From positions 1-34,821 of the forward strand of contig CAZOWL010000042.1 of assembly GCA_964583605.1 (NCBI GenBank): DNA of 34,821 nt. The letters are read 5' to 3'. This DNA comes from CAZOWL01 sp964583605 (GTDB taxonomy: Bacteria; Pseudomonadota; Gammaproteobacteria; Chromatiales; Chromatiaceae). The notes beneath the pieces were generated by a model that was given only the letters and a program-made list of their open reading frames with translations, was not told the DNA's origin and made no database searches. Position 1 is the first letter of the stretch. Each line of letters starts with the position of its first letter. Of the stretch, positions 8,180-15,725 are shown in pieces. A program made the translations under genes and the position numbers.

Positions 8180-9801
8180 CGATGGCCTTGGATTTCGGGA
8201 CCTGCAACACGGTCCTGGCACGGTGGAACTCGGCGACTCGCCGTGTCGAAACGCTGCGTATGGATACGCTCACGCGGCTCTATCGTTACCGACCGCTTGG
8301 CGCGGCCGAGATGCGCGAGTCGGCAGTTGTCCCGTCCCTGGTGCACTACGGCGGGGACAACGTGTTGCGCGCTGGGGCCCAGGTCGAGGACGCGGGTCTG
8401 ACTGGTGATCGTGCAACGTTCCGCTGGGCCAAGCTCGACATCCTGCGCAATAACAACCGAGCGCGCCGAGTGAATGGCACGCTGGTCACACCGCGGCAGG
8501 CGGCCGAAGACCTGATCAGCCAGACCCTGCTCTCGGCGGGCGGCGGCAGCGACGAGCTGGTCGTCACCCTGCCGGTGGAGGCCTATGATCACTATGTCGA
8601 CTGGCTTCAAGGCGCCGTGGTGCAGGGCTTCCGTGGTGCAGTGCGCATGATCGATGAGGCGACCGCCTGCATACTCGGCTATGACGCCCGCGTCGGCGAG
8701 GGCCAGATCTACGTCCTGATCGACTTCGGCGGCGGCACACTAGATGTCTCCGTGGTCAAGACGGGGGCCCTCGAGCTGGCGGAGACTCGCCCGTGCGAGG
8801 TGTTGGCGCGCGCCGGCGAGGAGATTGGAGGCTCGCTGGTCGATCAGTGGCTGCTCAAAGAGCTGCAACTCTCGCAGGAGTTGAGCGAGCACGAGGTGGC
8901 CGATCTGGGCCACGCCTTGCTGCGCGCTGTCGAGGAGGCCAAGGTGCGGCTCTCCAGCGGTGGGGAGCGTGCCGCGATCGTGCAGCTCAACGACGTCACG
9001 GCCCGGCTGATCAGCCATGAGCTCAGTGCGGGTGACCTTCGTAGGGTCCTCGAGGTCGGGCGCCCTGAGCTGCACGGCGCTGGCCTGTACCGCGTCGTGG
9101 CGCGCACGGTCGAGCGGGCCTTGGACGCAGCGCAGGAGCGATACGGGACGCGCAAGTCCGCCGTCCGGGCGGTCCTCATGGCCGGCGGATCCAGCTTGCT
9201 GCTCGGCGTACCCGAACTCGTGCGCAACCTGTTCCCGGACTGCCCCGTGCACGCGGAAGATCCGTTCGAAGCGATCGCGCGGGGGGCCTGTCGTTACGCC
9301 GGGGAGGATCTCAACCTGGCCCTGGTCCATGACTATTGCCTGTCGAGCTGGGATCGCGAGCGCAAGGACTACGTACTCGTACCAGTCGTGCCCAAGGGCA
9401 CGCGGTATCCGACGGAGGGAGTGGTCAAGAATCTCTATATCAATGCCGCGTGTGATGGGGCGACACGCCTCGGCCTCGTGGTGCTGGAGCGCTCGGCGAT
9501 GCTACGACCCCACGCCATCTACGAGATGGAAGGCGGCGCACTGAAGGCGATCGTCGCGCGTCGGCGCGAGGACATCACGCTCAAGGAACTGAATCCCGGT
9601 GATGGTGAGCTGATCCACGCCGATCCGCCCTGTGCCGCGGGCGAGCGTCGCTTCGTTGCCGGCTTTGGCGTCGACGCGAACAAGCGTCTCACGCTGTCTC
9701 TAAGGGATCTGCATCCCGAAGGGCGGTCCTACGTCCAGCTCATGAGTGGCGAGCGACTGGATCTTCCTATCTGGGAGGTGCCTCTTGTCAAGCTGCGCTG
9801 A
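8176..9801 (+). CDS. Divergent Hsp70 (DnaK-family) chaperone with short C-terminus
   Basis: A 541-residue Hsp70-family ATPase. Nucleotide-binding motifs are visible: phosphate-1 DFGTCNTVLA (about residues 6-15), connect-1 MIDEATACILGYD, phosphate-2 VLIDFGGGTLDVSVV, and adenosine loop VLMAGGSSLLLGVPELV. After about residue 385 a beta-rich region with FGVDANKRLTLSLRDL resembles the start of a DnaK substrate-binding domain, but the alpha-helical lid is missing. DnaK is usually about 640 residues. GTG at 8176 is preferred because GGAGG lies 7 bases upstream and it overlaps the GrpE-like stop; ATG at 8182 is possible. No DnaJ gene is nearby. Position 10 of phosphate-1 is Cys where DnaK has Thr. 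Confidence 0.82.
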   Translation: MTMALDFGTCNTVLARWNSATRRVETLRMDTLTRLYRYRPLGAAEMRESAVVPSLVHYGGDNVLRAGAQVEDAGLTGDRATFRWAKLDILRNNNRARRVNGTLVTPRQAAEDLISQTLLSAGGGSDELVVTLPVEAYDHYVDWLQGAVVQGFRGAVRMIDEATACILGYDARVGEGQIYVLIDFGGGTLDVSVVKTGALELAETRPCEVLARAGEEIGGSLVDQWLLKELQLSQELSEHEVADLGHALLRAVEEAKVRLSSGGERAAIVQLNDVTARLISHELSAGDLRRVLEVGRPELHGAGLYRVVARTVERALDAAQERYGTRKSAVRAVLMAGGSSLLLGVPELVRNLFPDCPVHAEDPFEAIARGACRYAGEDLNLALVHDYCLSSWDRERKDYVLVPVVPKGTRYPTEGVVKNLYINAACDGATRLGLVVLERSAMLRPHAIYEMEGGALKAIVARRREDITLKELNPGDGELIHADPPCAAGERRFVAGFGVDANKRLTLSLRDLHPEGRSYVQLMSGERLDLPIWEVPLVKLR

Positions 9802-10411
9802 CACCGGGCGGCTCCAGATCGCCGCCTATCTCCCTCGTTCCCGCGCCAATGGCCCCGGGCTGCGCTCCGTGCTCTGGGTGCAGGGCTGCCCGCAGCGCTG
9901 TCCAGGCTGCTTCAACCCAGATTTCCTGCCGAAGGACGGCGGAAAGGCGATTCCCGTGGATGAGGTCGCCGGCTGGATGCTCGGCGAGCCTGACACGGAG
10001 GGTGTCAGCTTCTCCGGCGGCGAGCCTTTTGCGCAGGCCGATGCGTTGGCCGAGCTGGCTGAGCGCGTGCGGGCCGCGGGCAAAGGCGTGCTGATCTTCA
10101 CCGGCTTTCACGCAGACGCGCTACGCGCACGTGTGTCGCCGGGCACCCGCCGGCTGCTCGCGATCGCCGATTTGCTGGTGGCCGGTCCCTTCCGTCGCGA
10201 GGAGCGCACTGATCACCCGCTGCTGGCCAGTGCCAATCAGGAGCTCGTGTACCTCACGGAGCGCTATCGTGGCGTTGATCTCGGCGTGCGGCGATCCGAG
10301 TACCGTGTCCGCGCCGATGGGGTGGTGACCCTGACCGGCTTCCCCGCGCGACGACCGCCGCTCTCAACGGAGGCGCCTGGCACAACACCCGCTCAAGGTG
10401 TCACGCAATGA
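9785..10411 (+). CDS. NrdG-like radical-SAM protein
   Basis: A 208-residue small radical-SAM protein. The cluster motif CPQRCPGC (C35, C39, C42; CxxxCxxC) binds the [4Fe-4S] centre that cleaves S-adenosylmethionine, and SGGEP at about residues 77-81 is the SAM-binding glycine motif. Overall it resembles the NrdG/PflA activases that put a glycyl radical on a partner enzyme. No glycyl-radical enzyme lies in the window, so its target is unknown. TTG at 9785 is chosen because GGGAGGTG lies just before it; GTG at 9746 in the same frame is an alternative. It overlaps the Hsp70 gene by 17 bases and the next gene by 4, so translation is coupled. Confidence 0.8.
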   Translation: MSSCADTGRLQIAAYLPRSRANGPGLRSVLWVQGCPQRCPGCFNPDFLPKDGGKAIPVDEVAGWMLGEPDTEGVSFSGGEPFAQADALAELAERVRAAGKGVLIFTGFHADALRARVSPGTRRLLAIADLLVAGPFRREERTDHPLLASANQELVYLTERYRGVDLGVRRSEYRVRADGVVTLTGFPARRPPLSTEAPGTTPAQGVTQ

Positions 10412-11979
10412 ATTTTCAAGACGAGCTCAAGCTGCACTTCGATGCACGCATCGCCGTGGTCAACGCCGTGACGACGGAGGAGGCGCGCGTGCTCGAGGAG
10501 GTGCAGGCGCTGTGTCGTGGGCCCAGTTGGCCAGAGGATGAGGGGCTCTACACCTGGGACATCGCCGATCAGTTCACCTGCCTGAAGCCCGCCAAGACCC
10601 CCTTCGACGAGAGGCGCGAGGCGACACCAGACACGATACTTCGAATGATCCGCGATTACCCCGGCGGCGCCACCTTCGTCTTGAAGGATTTTCACCAAAT
10701 CTGGGAGCTGAAGCGCGGGACGCTTCGCGGCCTGCGCAACCTGGCCGCGAATCTGCCCGAGTGCCGACCCCGCAAGAACATCCTGATCACGACGCCGGAG
10801 TACTGCCTGCCGGTCGAGCTCAAGCCCGATATTCCGGTGCTGGAGCCCCCCAAGCCTGACGCCCCGGAGATGGACGCCTTGCTCGAGCGTACCGTCGGTG
10901 CGACCGGGGCACTGCGCGACGTCCCCGCCGGCTTGCGCGCCAAGCTCGTCGAGGCGGCGCTGGGGTTGACCAGCACACAGGCCCGGCGGGTCTTCCAAAA
11001 GGCGGTCGTAGCCGGTCAGGTAGGCAAGCTCGATGAACGATGTATCGACCTGATCATCGAGGAGAAGCGTGCCATCATCCGCGAGAGCGGCGCCCTGGAG
11101 CTGTACCCCTTTGTCGAGCGGGCTGACCATGTCGGCGGCCTAGAGGTCCTGAAGGCTTGGCTGGAGCGGCGGCGTCTGGCCTTCTCCGAGGCGGCGCGCG
11201 ACTACGGCCTGGACCTGCCGAGCGGGGTGGCCTTGATCGGCATCCCTGGCACCGGTAAGAGCCTGTGCGCCAAGGTGACTGCCGGGATGTGGAAGCTGCC
11301 CTTGCTGCGCCTGGACATGGGGGCCGTGTTTGGTGGCATCCTCGGCGCCTCGGAGCGCAATATCCGCGAGGCGATGCAGATCGCCGAGGTCATCGCCCCC
11401 TGCGTCCTCTGGGTCGATGAGATCGAGAAGGCCTTCAGCGGCTCGGCCCGCGACAGCGGCACATCCAACCGCGTGCTGGCCTCGTTCCTCACCTGGATGC
11501 AGGACAAGCAGAGTCCGGTCTTCGTCTTCGCCACCGCCAACGATATCGAGCGCCTGCCGCCGGAGCTCCTGCGCAAAGGCCGCTTCGACGAGCTGTTCTT
11601 CCTCGACCTGCCGACCGCGCAGGAGCGTGAGCAGATCCTCGAGGTCCACCTGGCGCGCAAGGGCTTGACGATGGTCCGCAGCCGTTTCGACCTGCCGGCG
11701 ATTGCCCGCGCCACGGAAGGGTTCGTTGGCTCGGAGCTCGAGGCCGTGGTCAAGGACGGGATGTTCGCCCCCTTCATGGACGGTCAGCGTGAGATCGAGA
11801 CCGAGGACCTATTGCGCGCCGCCGGCGACATGGTGCCGTTGGCCCGATCACACCGCGGGCGCATCGAGCGCCTGCGCCAATTGGTCCTGCACGGAGAGGC
11901 GCGCAATGCCTCCCTGGTCGCCCCGGCGGATGAGGTGGATGTCGAGACGCTGCGTGGCGAAAGGTTGCTCGACCTGTAG
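10408..11979 (+). CDS. Ycf46-type AAA+ ATPase, copy 1
   Basis: A 523-residue ATPase with a Ycf46-type layout. The N-terminal domain (about residues 1-220) lacks ATPase motifs. The AAA+ module follows: Walker A GIPGTGKS (278-285), Walker B VLWVDE (333-338), sensor region FATANDI (374-380) and RKGRFDE (389-395) with a candidate arginine finger. A helical lid and C-terminal tail finish the chain. Such ATPases form hexamers that remodel proteins. It overlaps the radical-SAM gene by ATGA, and its paralogue follows 46 bases downstream. In cyanobacteria a Ycf46 protein has been linked to inorganic carbon use; that need not apply here. Confidence 0.82.
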   Translation: MNFQDELKLHFDARIAVVNAVTTEEARVLEEVQALCRGPSWPEDEGLYTWDIADQFTCLKPAKTPFDERREATPDTILRMIRDYPGGATFVLKDFHQIWELKRGTLRGLRNLAANLPECRPRKNILITTPEYCLPVELKPDIPVLEPPKPDAPEMDALLERTVGATGALRDVPAGLRAKLVEAALGLTSTQARRVFQKAVVAGQVGKLDERCIDLIIEEKRAIIRESGALELYPFVERADHVGGLEVLKAWLERRRLAFSEAARDYGLDLPSGVALIGIPGTGKSLCAKVTAGMWKLPLLRLDMGAVFGGILGASERNIREAMQIAEVIAPCVLWVDEIEKAFSGSARDSGTSNRVLASFLTWMQDKQSPVFVFATANDIERLPPELLRKGRFDELFFLDLPTAQEREQILEVHLARKGLTMVRSRFDLPAIARATEGFVGSELEAVVKDGMFAPFMDGQREIETEDLLRAAGDMVPLARSHRGRIERLRQLVLHGEARNASLVAPADEVDVETLRGERLLDL

Positions 11980-12025
11980 GCCCGATTCTCCTCGCGAAAC
12001 CCACGCATCGAGCGGCGGCGATACC

Positions 12026-13585
12026 ATGCTGGAAGAAGACATCCTGAGCCTCGGCAAGCAGCCCGCCCCTCCGGGGGGTGAGGAGAAGCATCGTGATTGC
12101 GCTCCGCTCAGCGCTGTCGAACGGCAGATCGAGGTCTATCTGCGGGCGCACTTCCCGCTGCTCTGTCTGCAGACGTATGAGGAGGCGCGCGCGCTCGCGT
12201 CCCTTCGGCGACTCCGTGAGCGGCTGACCGAGCAGCGCGAGGTCGGGCTCTTCGTGTGGAGCGCCACGGCAGGGCTCCGCGACACGGCCGGCCGACTGGT
12301 CGCGCCCGAGACTGCGGGCAACCCGCTCCGTGCGCTCGAGACGGTACTCCGCGGCCCGAACGAGGGTATCTACGTCTTCCTCGATATGCAGCGCCAGTTC
12401 ACGCCGGTTTGCGTGCGCCTGATCCGCGACGCGATCTGGACCGTCAAACGGGCACGGAAGAGCCTTGTGCTGGTCAGTCCCTCGGCAACAATTCCGGAGG
12501 AGCTGAGCGCCGATGCGACGCTGGTCGTGTATCCGTTGCCGGGGCTCGAGGAGATGGAGCGGCTGGTCATGCAGATCGCCGCCGACATCGACGGTCCGCG
12601 GCCCGATGGCCCGCTGTGTGATCTGCTGGCGCGGGCCGTGCTCGGGCTGACCGAGCACGAGGCCGAGCGGGTGCTGCGTCGTGCCGTGTTGAACCGGGGC
12701 GCACTCAACAACCAGGTCGCCGACGAAGTCCTGAGCGACAAAGAGCAGACCGTCCGCAAGCAGGGCGTGCTGGAATTCTGGCGACCAGTAGCGGGGTTCG
12801 ATGATATCGGCGGACTCGAGCAGCTAAAGGCCTGGTTCGCGCGCCGTCACCGGGCGTTCACACCCGATGGGCAGCGCTTCGGGCTGCGCTCGCCGCGCGG
12901 AGTCGTGCTCGTGGGCGTGCCGGGCTGCGGCAAGAGCCTGACCGCCAAGGCCCTCGCGGCCGACTGGAATGTGCCGCTGCTGCGCCTCGATCTGGGCCGT
13001 GTCTACACTGCCCTGCTCGGCGAGTCCGAGGCCCGGCTGCGTCGCGCGCTCGCCACGGCCGAGGCGGTGAGCCCCAGCATCTTATGGATCGACGAGCTCG
13101 AAAAGGCCTTCAGCGGACTCGGCCAGGCCCGCGACAACGGCGTGGCACGCCGGCTATTCGGTACCTTTCTGACCTGGCTAGAAGACCGCGAGGCGGCCGT
13201 CTTCGTCGCTGCCACCGCCAACGATATCCAGCGTCTACCGCCCGAATTCACCCGCAAGGGCCGTTTCGACGAGGTCTTCTTCGTCGGCCTACCGGGTGAG
13301 GCGGAGCGACACAGGATCTTGCGCATCCATCTGAGGCGGCGCGGGCGGGACCCCGACCGGTACGACCTGGAGGCGCTCGCTTCGGAGAGTGCCGGATATT
13401 CCGGCGCCGAGCTCGAGGCCGCCGTGGTCGGCGGACTCTACCGAGCCTTCGCAGACGGCGCGCGCGAGCTCAGCGATCAGGACATCCGCGCCGCGCTCGC
13501 CGAGTCGTCGCCTCTGTCACAGACCAGGGCGGGCGAGCTCGCCTACCTGCAGCGATGGGCGGCGACAAACGCCAGGGCTGCCTAG
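12026..13585 (+). CDS. Ycf46-type AAA+ ATPase, copy 2
   Basis: A 519-residue paralogue of the preceding ATPase. The AAA+ modules are clearly similar: Walker A GVPGCGKS (about 297-304), Walker B ILWIDE (about 352-357), then ATANDIQRLPPEF and RKGRFDEVFF. The N-terminal domain differs more; its SAVERQIEVYLRAHFPLL start and VYPLPGLEEME segment are typical of full-length Ycf46. Both copies keep every ATPase motif, so a hetero-oligomer of two active subunits is plausible (inferred). The ATG at 12026 is preferred over upstream codons that read through the end of copy 1. Only weak purine-rich sequence precedes it. It is the last gene of the operon; the mrp/mbx genes start 122 bases later on the same strand. 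Confidence 0.82.
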   Translation: MLEEDILSLGKQPAPPGGEEKHRDCAPLSAVERQIEVYLRAHFPLLCLQTYEEARALASLRRLRERLTEQREVGLFVWSATAGLRDTAGRLVAPETAGNPLRALETVLRGPNEGIYVFLDMQRQFTPVCVRLIRDAIWTVKRARKSLVLVSPSATIPEELSADATLVVYPLPGLEEMERLVMQIAADIDGPRPDGPLCDLLARAVLGLTEHEAERVLRRAVLNRGALNNQVADEVLSDKEQTVRKQGVLEFWRPVAGFDDIGGLEQLKAWFARRHRAFTPDGQRFGLRSPRGVVLVGVPGCGKSLTAKALAADWNVPLLRLDLGRVYTALLGESEARLRRALATAEAVSPSILWIDELEKAFSGLGQARDNGVARRLFGTFLTWLEDREAAVFVAATANDIQRLPPEFTRKGRFDEVFFVGLPGEAERHRILRIHLRRRGRDPDRYDLEALASESAGYSGAELEAAVVGGLYRAFADGARELSDQDIRAALAESSPLSQTRAGELAYLQRWAATNARAA

Positions 13586-13707
13586 TGCCCAGTGTATTCC
13601 TTGCTTTTCGATCGGATACGGCTACCAACATGCGGCGAAAACAGGCCTACCAAGAGGGACGGTGCATAGATTAGAATATTAGCGAGCTGTACTGAGATGG
13701 ATCCTCC

Positions 13708-13956
13708 ATGATCACCCTGTTTCTTTTGCTGTTTTTCCCCGTCGTGCTGATGATCCTCTGGCGATTCCTGAAGGGCCCGGACGTCGCCAACCGGATACTG
13801 GCCCTGGATGCACTGACGATCCTGAGCGTCGCTCTGTTTGCACTGCTCGCGCTGTTCTTCGAGCGCAGCATCTACCTCGACGTCGCCTTCGTCTTCGCGC
13901 TGGTTGGGTTCGCCGGTATTGTCCTCTTGGGCCGCTTTCTCGAGAAGGGGGTCTAA
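13708..13956 (+). CDS. mrpF: Mrp-type antiporter subunit F (MbxB-like)
   Basis: An 82-residue membrane protein with three hydrophobic helices. The segment RFLKGPDVANRILALDALT (about residues 24-42) is the MrpF family signature. It is the first gene of a thirteen-gene operon for an Mrp/hydrogenase-like complex and forms part of the ion-antiporter half. The next gene starts immediately after its stop. Confidence 0.87.
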   Translation: MITLFLLLFFPVVLMILWRFLKGPDVANRILALDALTILSVALFALLALFFERSIYLDVAFVFALVGFAGIVLLGRFLEKGV

Positions 13957-14319
13957 GTGGAGTATTTCGGTTACTTGCTGATGGCCGCGGGGCTCTTCTT
14001 CTTCGCCGTAAGTGGGCTCGGCCTGGTGCGCATGCCGGACCTGTTCACGCGCATGCACGCGGGGACCAAGGCCACGACTCTGGGCTCCCTGCTGGTCCTA
14101 ATCGGTGTCGGCTGCGTGCAGCCCCAGTGGGCCGCGAAGCTAGCGATCCTCGCGACCTTCACCTTGTTGACCAACCCGCTGAGCTCGTCGGTCCTCGCGC
14201 GTGCGGCCTACTTGAGCGGCACGGACACCGCGCCTATGGACCACGACGCGCTGGCCGAGCGCGGCGGGCGGAAGGCTCCCGAAGGCGACTCGGCCAGCGC
14301 GAGCGAGGCGACGGCATGA
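13957..14319 (+). CDS. mrpG: Mrp-type antiporter subunit G (MbxC-like)
   Basis: A 120-residue membrane protein of the MrpG/PhaG family. The signature GLVRMPDLFTRMHAGTKATTLG (about residues 23-44) is present in a three-helix core, and the last 30 residues form a hydrophilic tail. The start is GTG, directly after the previous stop, with AAGGGGG inside the upstream gene as ribosome site. The stop overlaps the next ATG (ATGA). Confidence 0.87.
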   Translation: MEYFGYLLMAAGLFFFAVSGLGLVRMPDLFTRMHAGTKATTLGSLLVLIGVGCVQPQWAAKLAILATFTLLTNPLSSSVLARAAYLSGTDTAPMDHDALAERGGRKAPEGDSASASEATA

Positions 14320-14570
14320 TCGGCCTGCTCGCCCTGCTCCTCTTCGCCTGGATGATCGCCGGGGCACTGCTCGCCGTGCGCCAGCCCGATCTGCTTCATA
14401 CGGTCGTTGGCCTGGCCCTGGTCAGCCTCGGCGCCGTCGGTCAGTTCCTCCTGCTGCAGGCCCCGGATGTCGCCCTAACCGAGGCGGCGATCGGCGTGGC
14501 CGCAGCCAGCTTCGTCCTGCTGATGGGCGTGCGGCAGTTCGGTCAGCGCGAAGACAGATCCCTGCGATGA
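14316..14570 (+). CDS. MbhD/MbxD-like membrane subunit (DUF4040 type)
   Basis: An 84-residue protein with three membrane helices. RQPDLLHTVVGLALVSLG and QAPDVALTEAAIG are the hallmarks of the MbhD-type domain, which also forms part of MrpA in fused antiporters. Here it is a separate gene, as in archaeal mbh and mbx operons. It overlaps both neighbours by four bases. Confidence 0.82.
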   Translation: MIGLLALLLFAWMIAGALLAVRQPDLLHTVVGLALVSLGAVGQFLLLQAPDVALTEAAIGVAAASFVLLMGVRQFGQREDRSLR

Positions 14571-15340
14571 CCTCAAGACGGCGCCCTTTTCCGCTGCGGG
14601 CCCGGCTGCGGGTCCGCACTTTGCTCCTGTTGCTCGTCTGCGGCTGGCTATTCGTGTTGCACGCAGGCATCCTCCTCGAGCATGGGCTCAGCGGCCCGGA
14701 GGCCACCGTCGGTGACGCCCTGCTCGAGCGCGCCGCCGGCGCAGGCTCGGCCAATGCGGTCACGACCGTCGTCGTCAGCTATCGCGGCTTCGACACCCTC
14801 GGCGAGGTCACCGTGCTGTTCCTCGCCGCAACCGGGATCGGACTGCTCTTCGCCCACCGCGGCGCGGCCAAGGCGTCGGCACATGACGCCGGCGCGACGG
14901 CGCCGAGTGAGGCGCCGAGTGAGATGATCGCGACCGGTGTGCGGCTGCTCTTCCCGGTGCTGCTGATGTTTGGCGTCTACGTCGTCGTACACGGACATCT
15001 GTCTCCGGGCGGCGGCTTCCAGGGGGGCGTCATCATCGCGACGGCCTTCGTGCTGCGCCTGCTCGTCGAGCCGGACTTCCATCTCCACCATACGACGGTG
15101 CGCCTGCTCGAGTCGCTCTCGGGCAGTGGCTTCGTACTCTTCGGGCTCCTAGGCCTGGTCATCGCGAGCACAGGCACCTTTCTCGGCAACTTCCTGCCGC
15201 ACCCGGCGGACGCGCTCGGGGAGCTGGTCAGTGGTGGCGTCATCCCGCTGATCTATGTGCTGGTCGGGATCAAGGTCGGCGCCGAGGTCGGCGTCATCTT
15301 CGAAGACATGCTGGAACGCCGCACCGAGAAGGAGACCTGA
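14567..15340 (+). CDS. mrpB: Fused MbxE/MbxF-like subunit with MnhB (MrpB) domain
   Basis: A 257-residue membrane protein made of two parts that are separate genes in archaeal mbh. Residues about 1-105 match MbhE, with VTTVVVSYRGFDTLGEVTVLF as the marker. Residues about 120-250 are an MnhB/MrpB domain with HGHLSPGGGFQGGVI. A hydrophilic Ala/Ser/Glu linker (about 104-122) separates them. It is part of the Na+/H+ antiporter module. ATG overlaps the upstream stop. Confidence 0.85.
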   Translation: MTSRRRPFPLRARLRVRTLLLLLVCGWLFVLHAGILLEHGLSGPEATVGDALLERAAGAGSANAVTTVVVSYRGFDTLGEVTVLFLAATGIGLLFAHRGAAKASAHDAGATAPSEAPSEMIATGVRLLFPVLLMFGVYVVVHGHLSPGGGFQGGVIIATAFVLRLLVEPDFHLHHTTVRLLESLSGSGFVLFGLLGLVIASTGTFLGNFLPHPADALGELVSGGVIPLIYVLVGIKVGAEVGVIFEDMLERRTEKET

Positions 15341-15344
15341 GGTC

Positions 15345-15725
15345 ATGCTCGAATTCTTGGATACCCCCAGGGCGGTGCACGGCATCTACGCCCTAGGTAG
15401 CCTGGCGCTGTTCTTTATCGGCCTCTATGGTCTGCTCTCGCGCCGTCATCTCATGAAGGTCTTCGTCAGCCTCGCGATCATGGAGCTTGCCGTTTACCTG
15501 CTTTTCATCGGATTGACGACGACGCCGGGCGAGACGGCTCCGATCCTCGCCGATGGGCTTGGCACCTTCGATGGTATGAGCGACCCCGTGCCGCAGGCAC
15601 TGACGCTGACCGCCATCGTCATCGGCATGGCCGTGCTCGCGCTCGGGATAAGCCTCGCGATCCGCTATCACCGCCTGACCGGGACCGACGACATCGCCGC
15701 GATGAAGGAGCTGCGCGAGCCGTGA
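15345..15725 (+). CDS. mrpC: Mrp antiporter subunit C (NuoK-like, MbxG)
   Basis: A 126-residue NuoK/MrpC-family protein with three membrane helices. The conserved acidic residue in FVSLAIMELAVYLLFIG (second helix) and the PVPQALTLTAIVIGMAVLA signature (third helix) are present. In complex I the homologous glutamates lie on the central ion axis. The C-terminal tail is short and charged. Its stop overlaps the GTG of the next gene. Confidence 0.87.
   Translation: MLEFLDTPRAVHGIYALGSLALFFIGLYGLLSRRHLMKVFVSLAIMELAVYLLFIGLTTTPGETAPILADGLGTFDGMSDPVPQALTLTAIVIGMAVLALGISLAIRYHRLTGTDDIAAMKELREP

Noticed and set aside
13649..13677. Promoter directly upstream of mrpF with TAGAAT as -10
   Set aside because: No acceptable -35 at 16-18 bp; the operon may be read through from the AAA+ genes.
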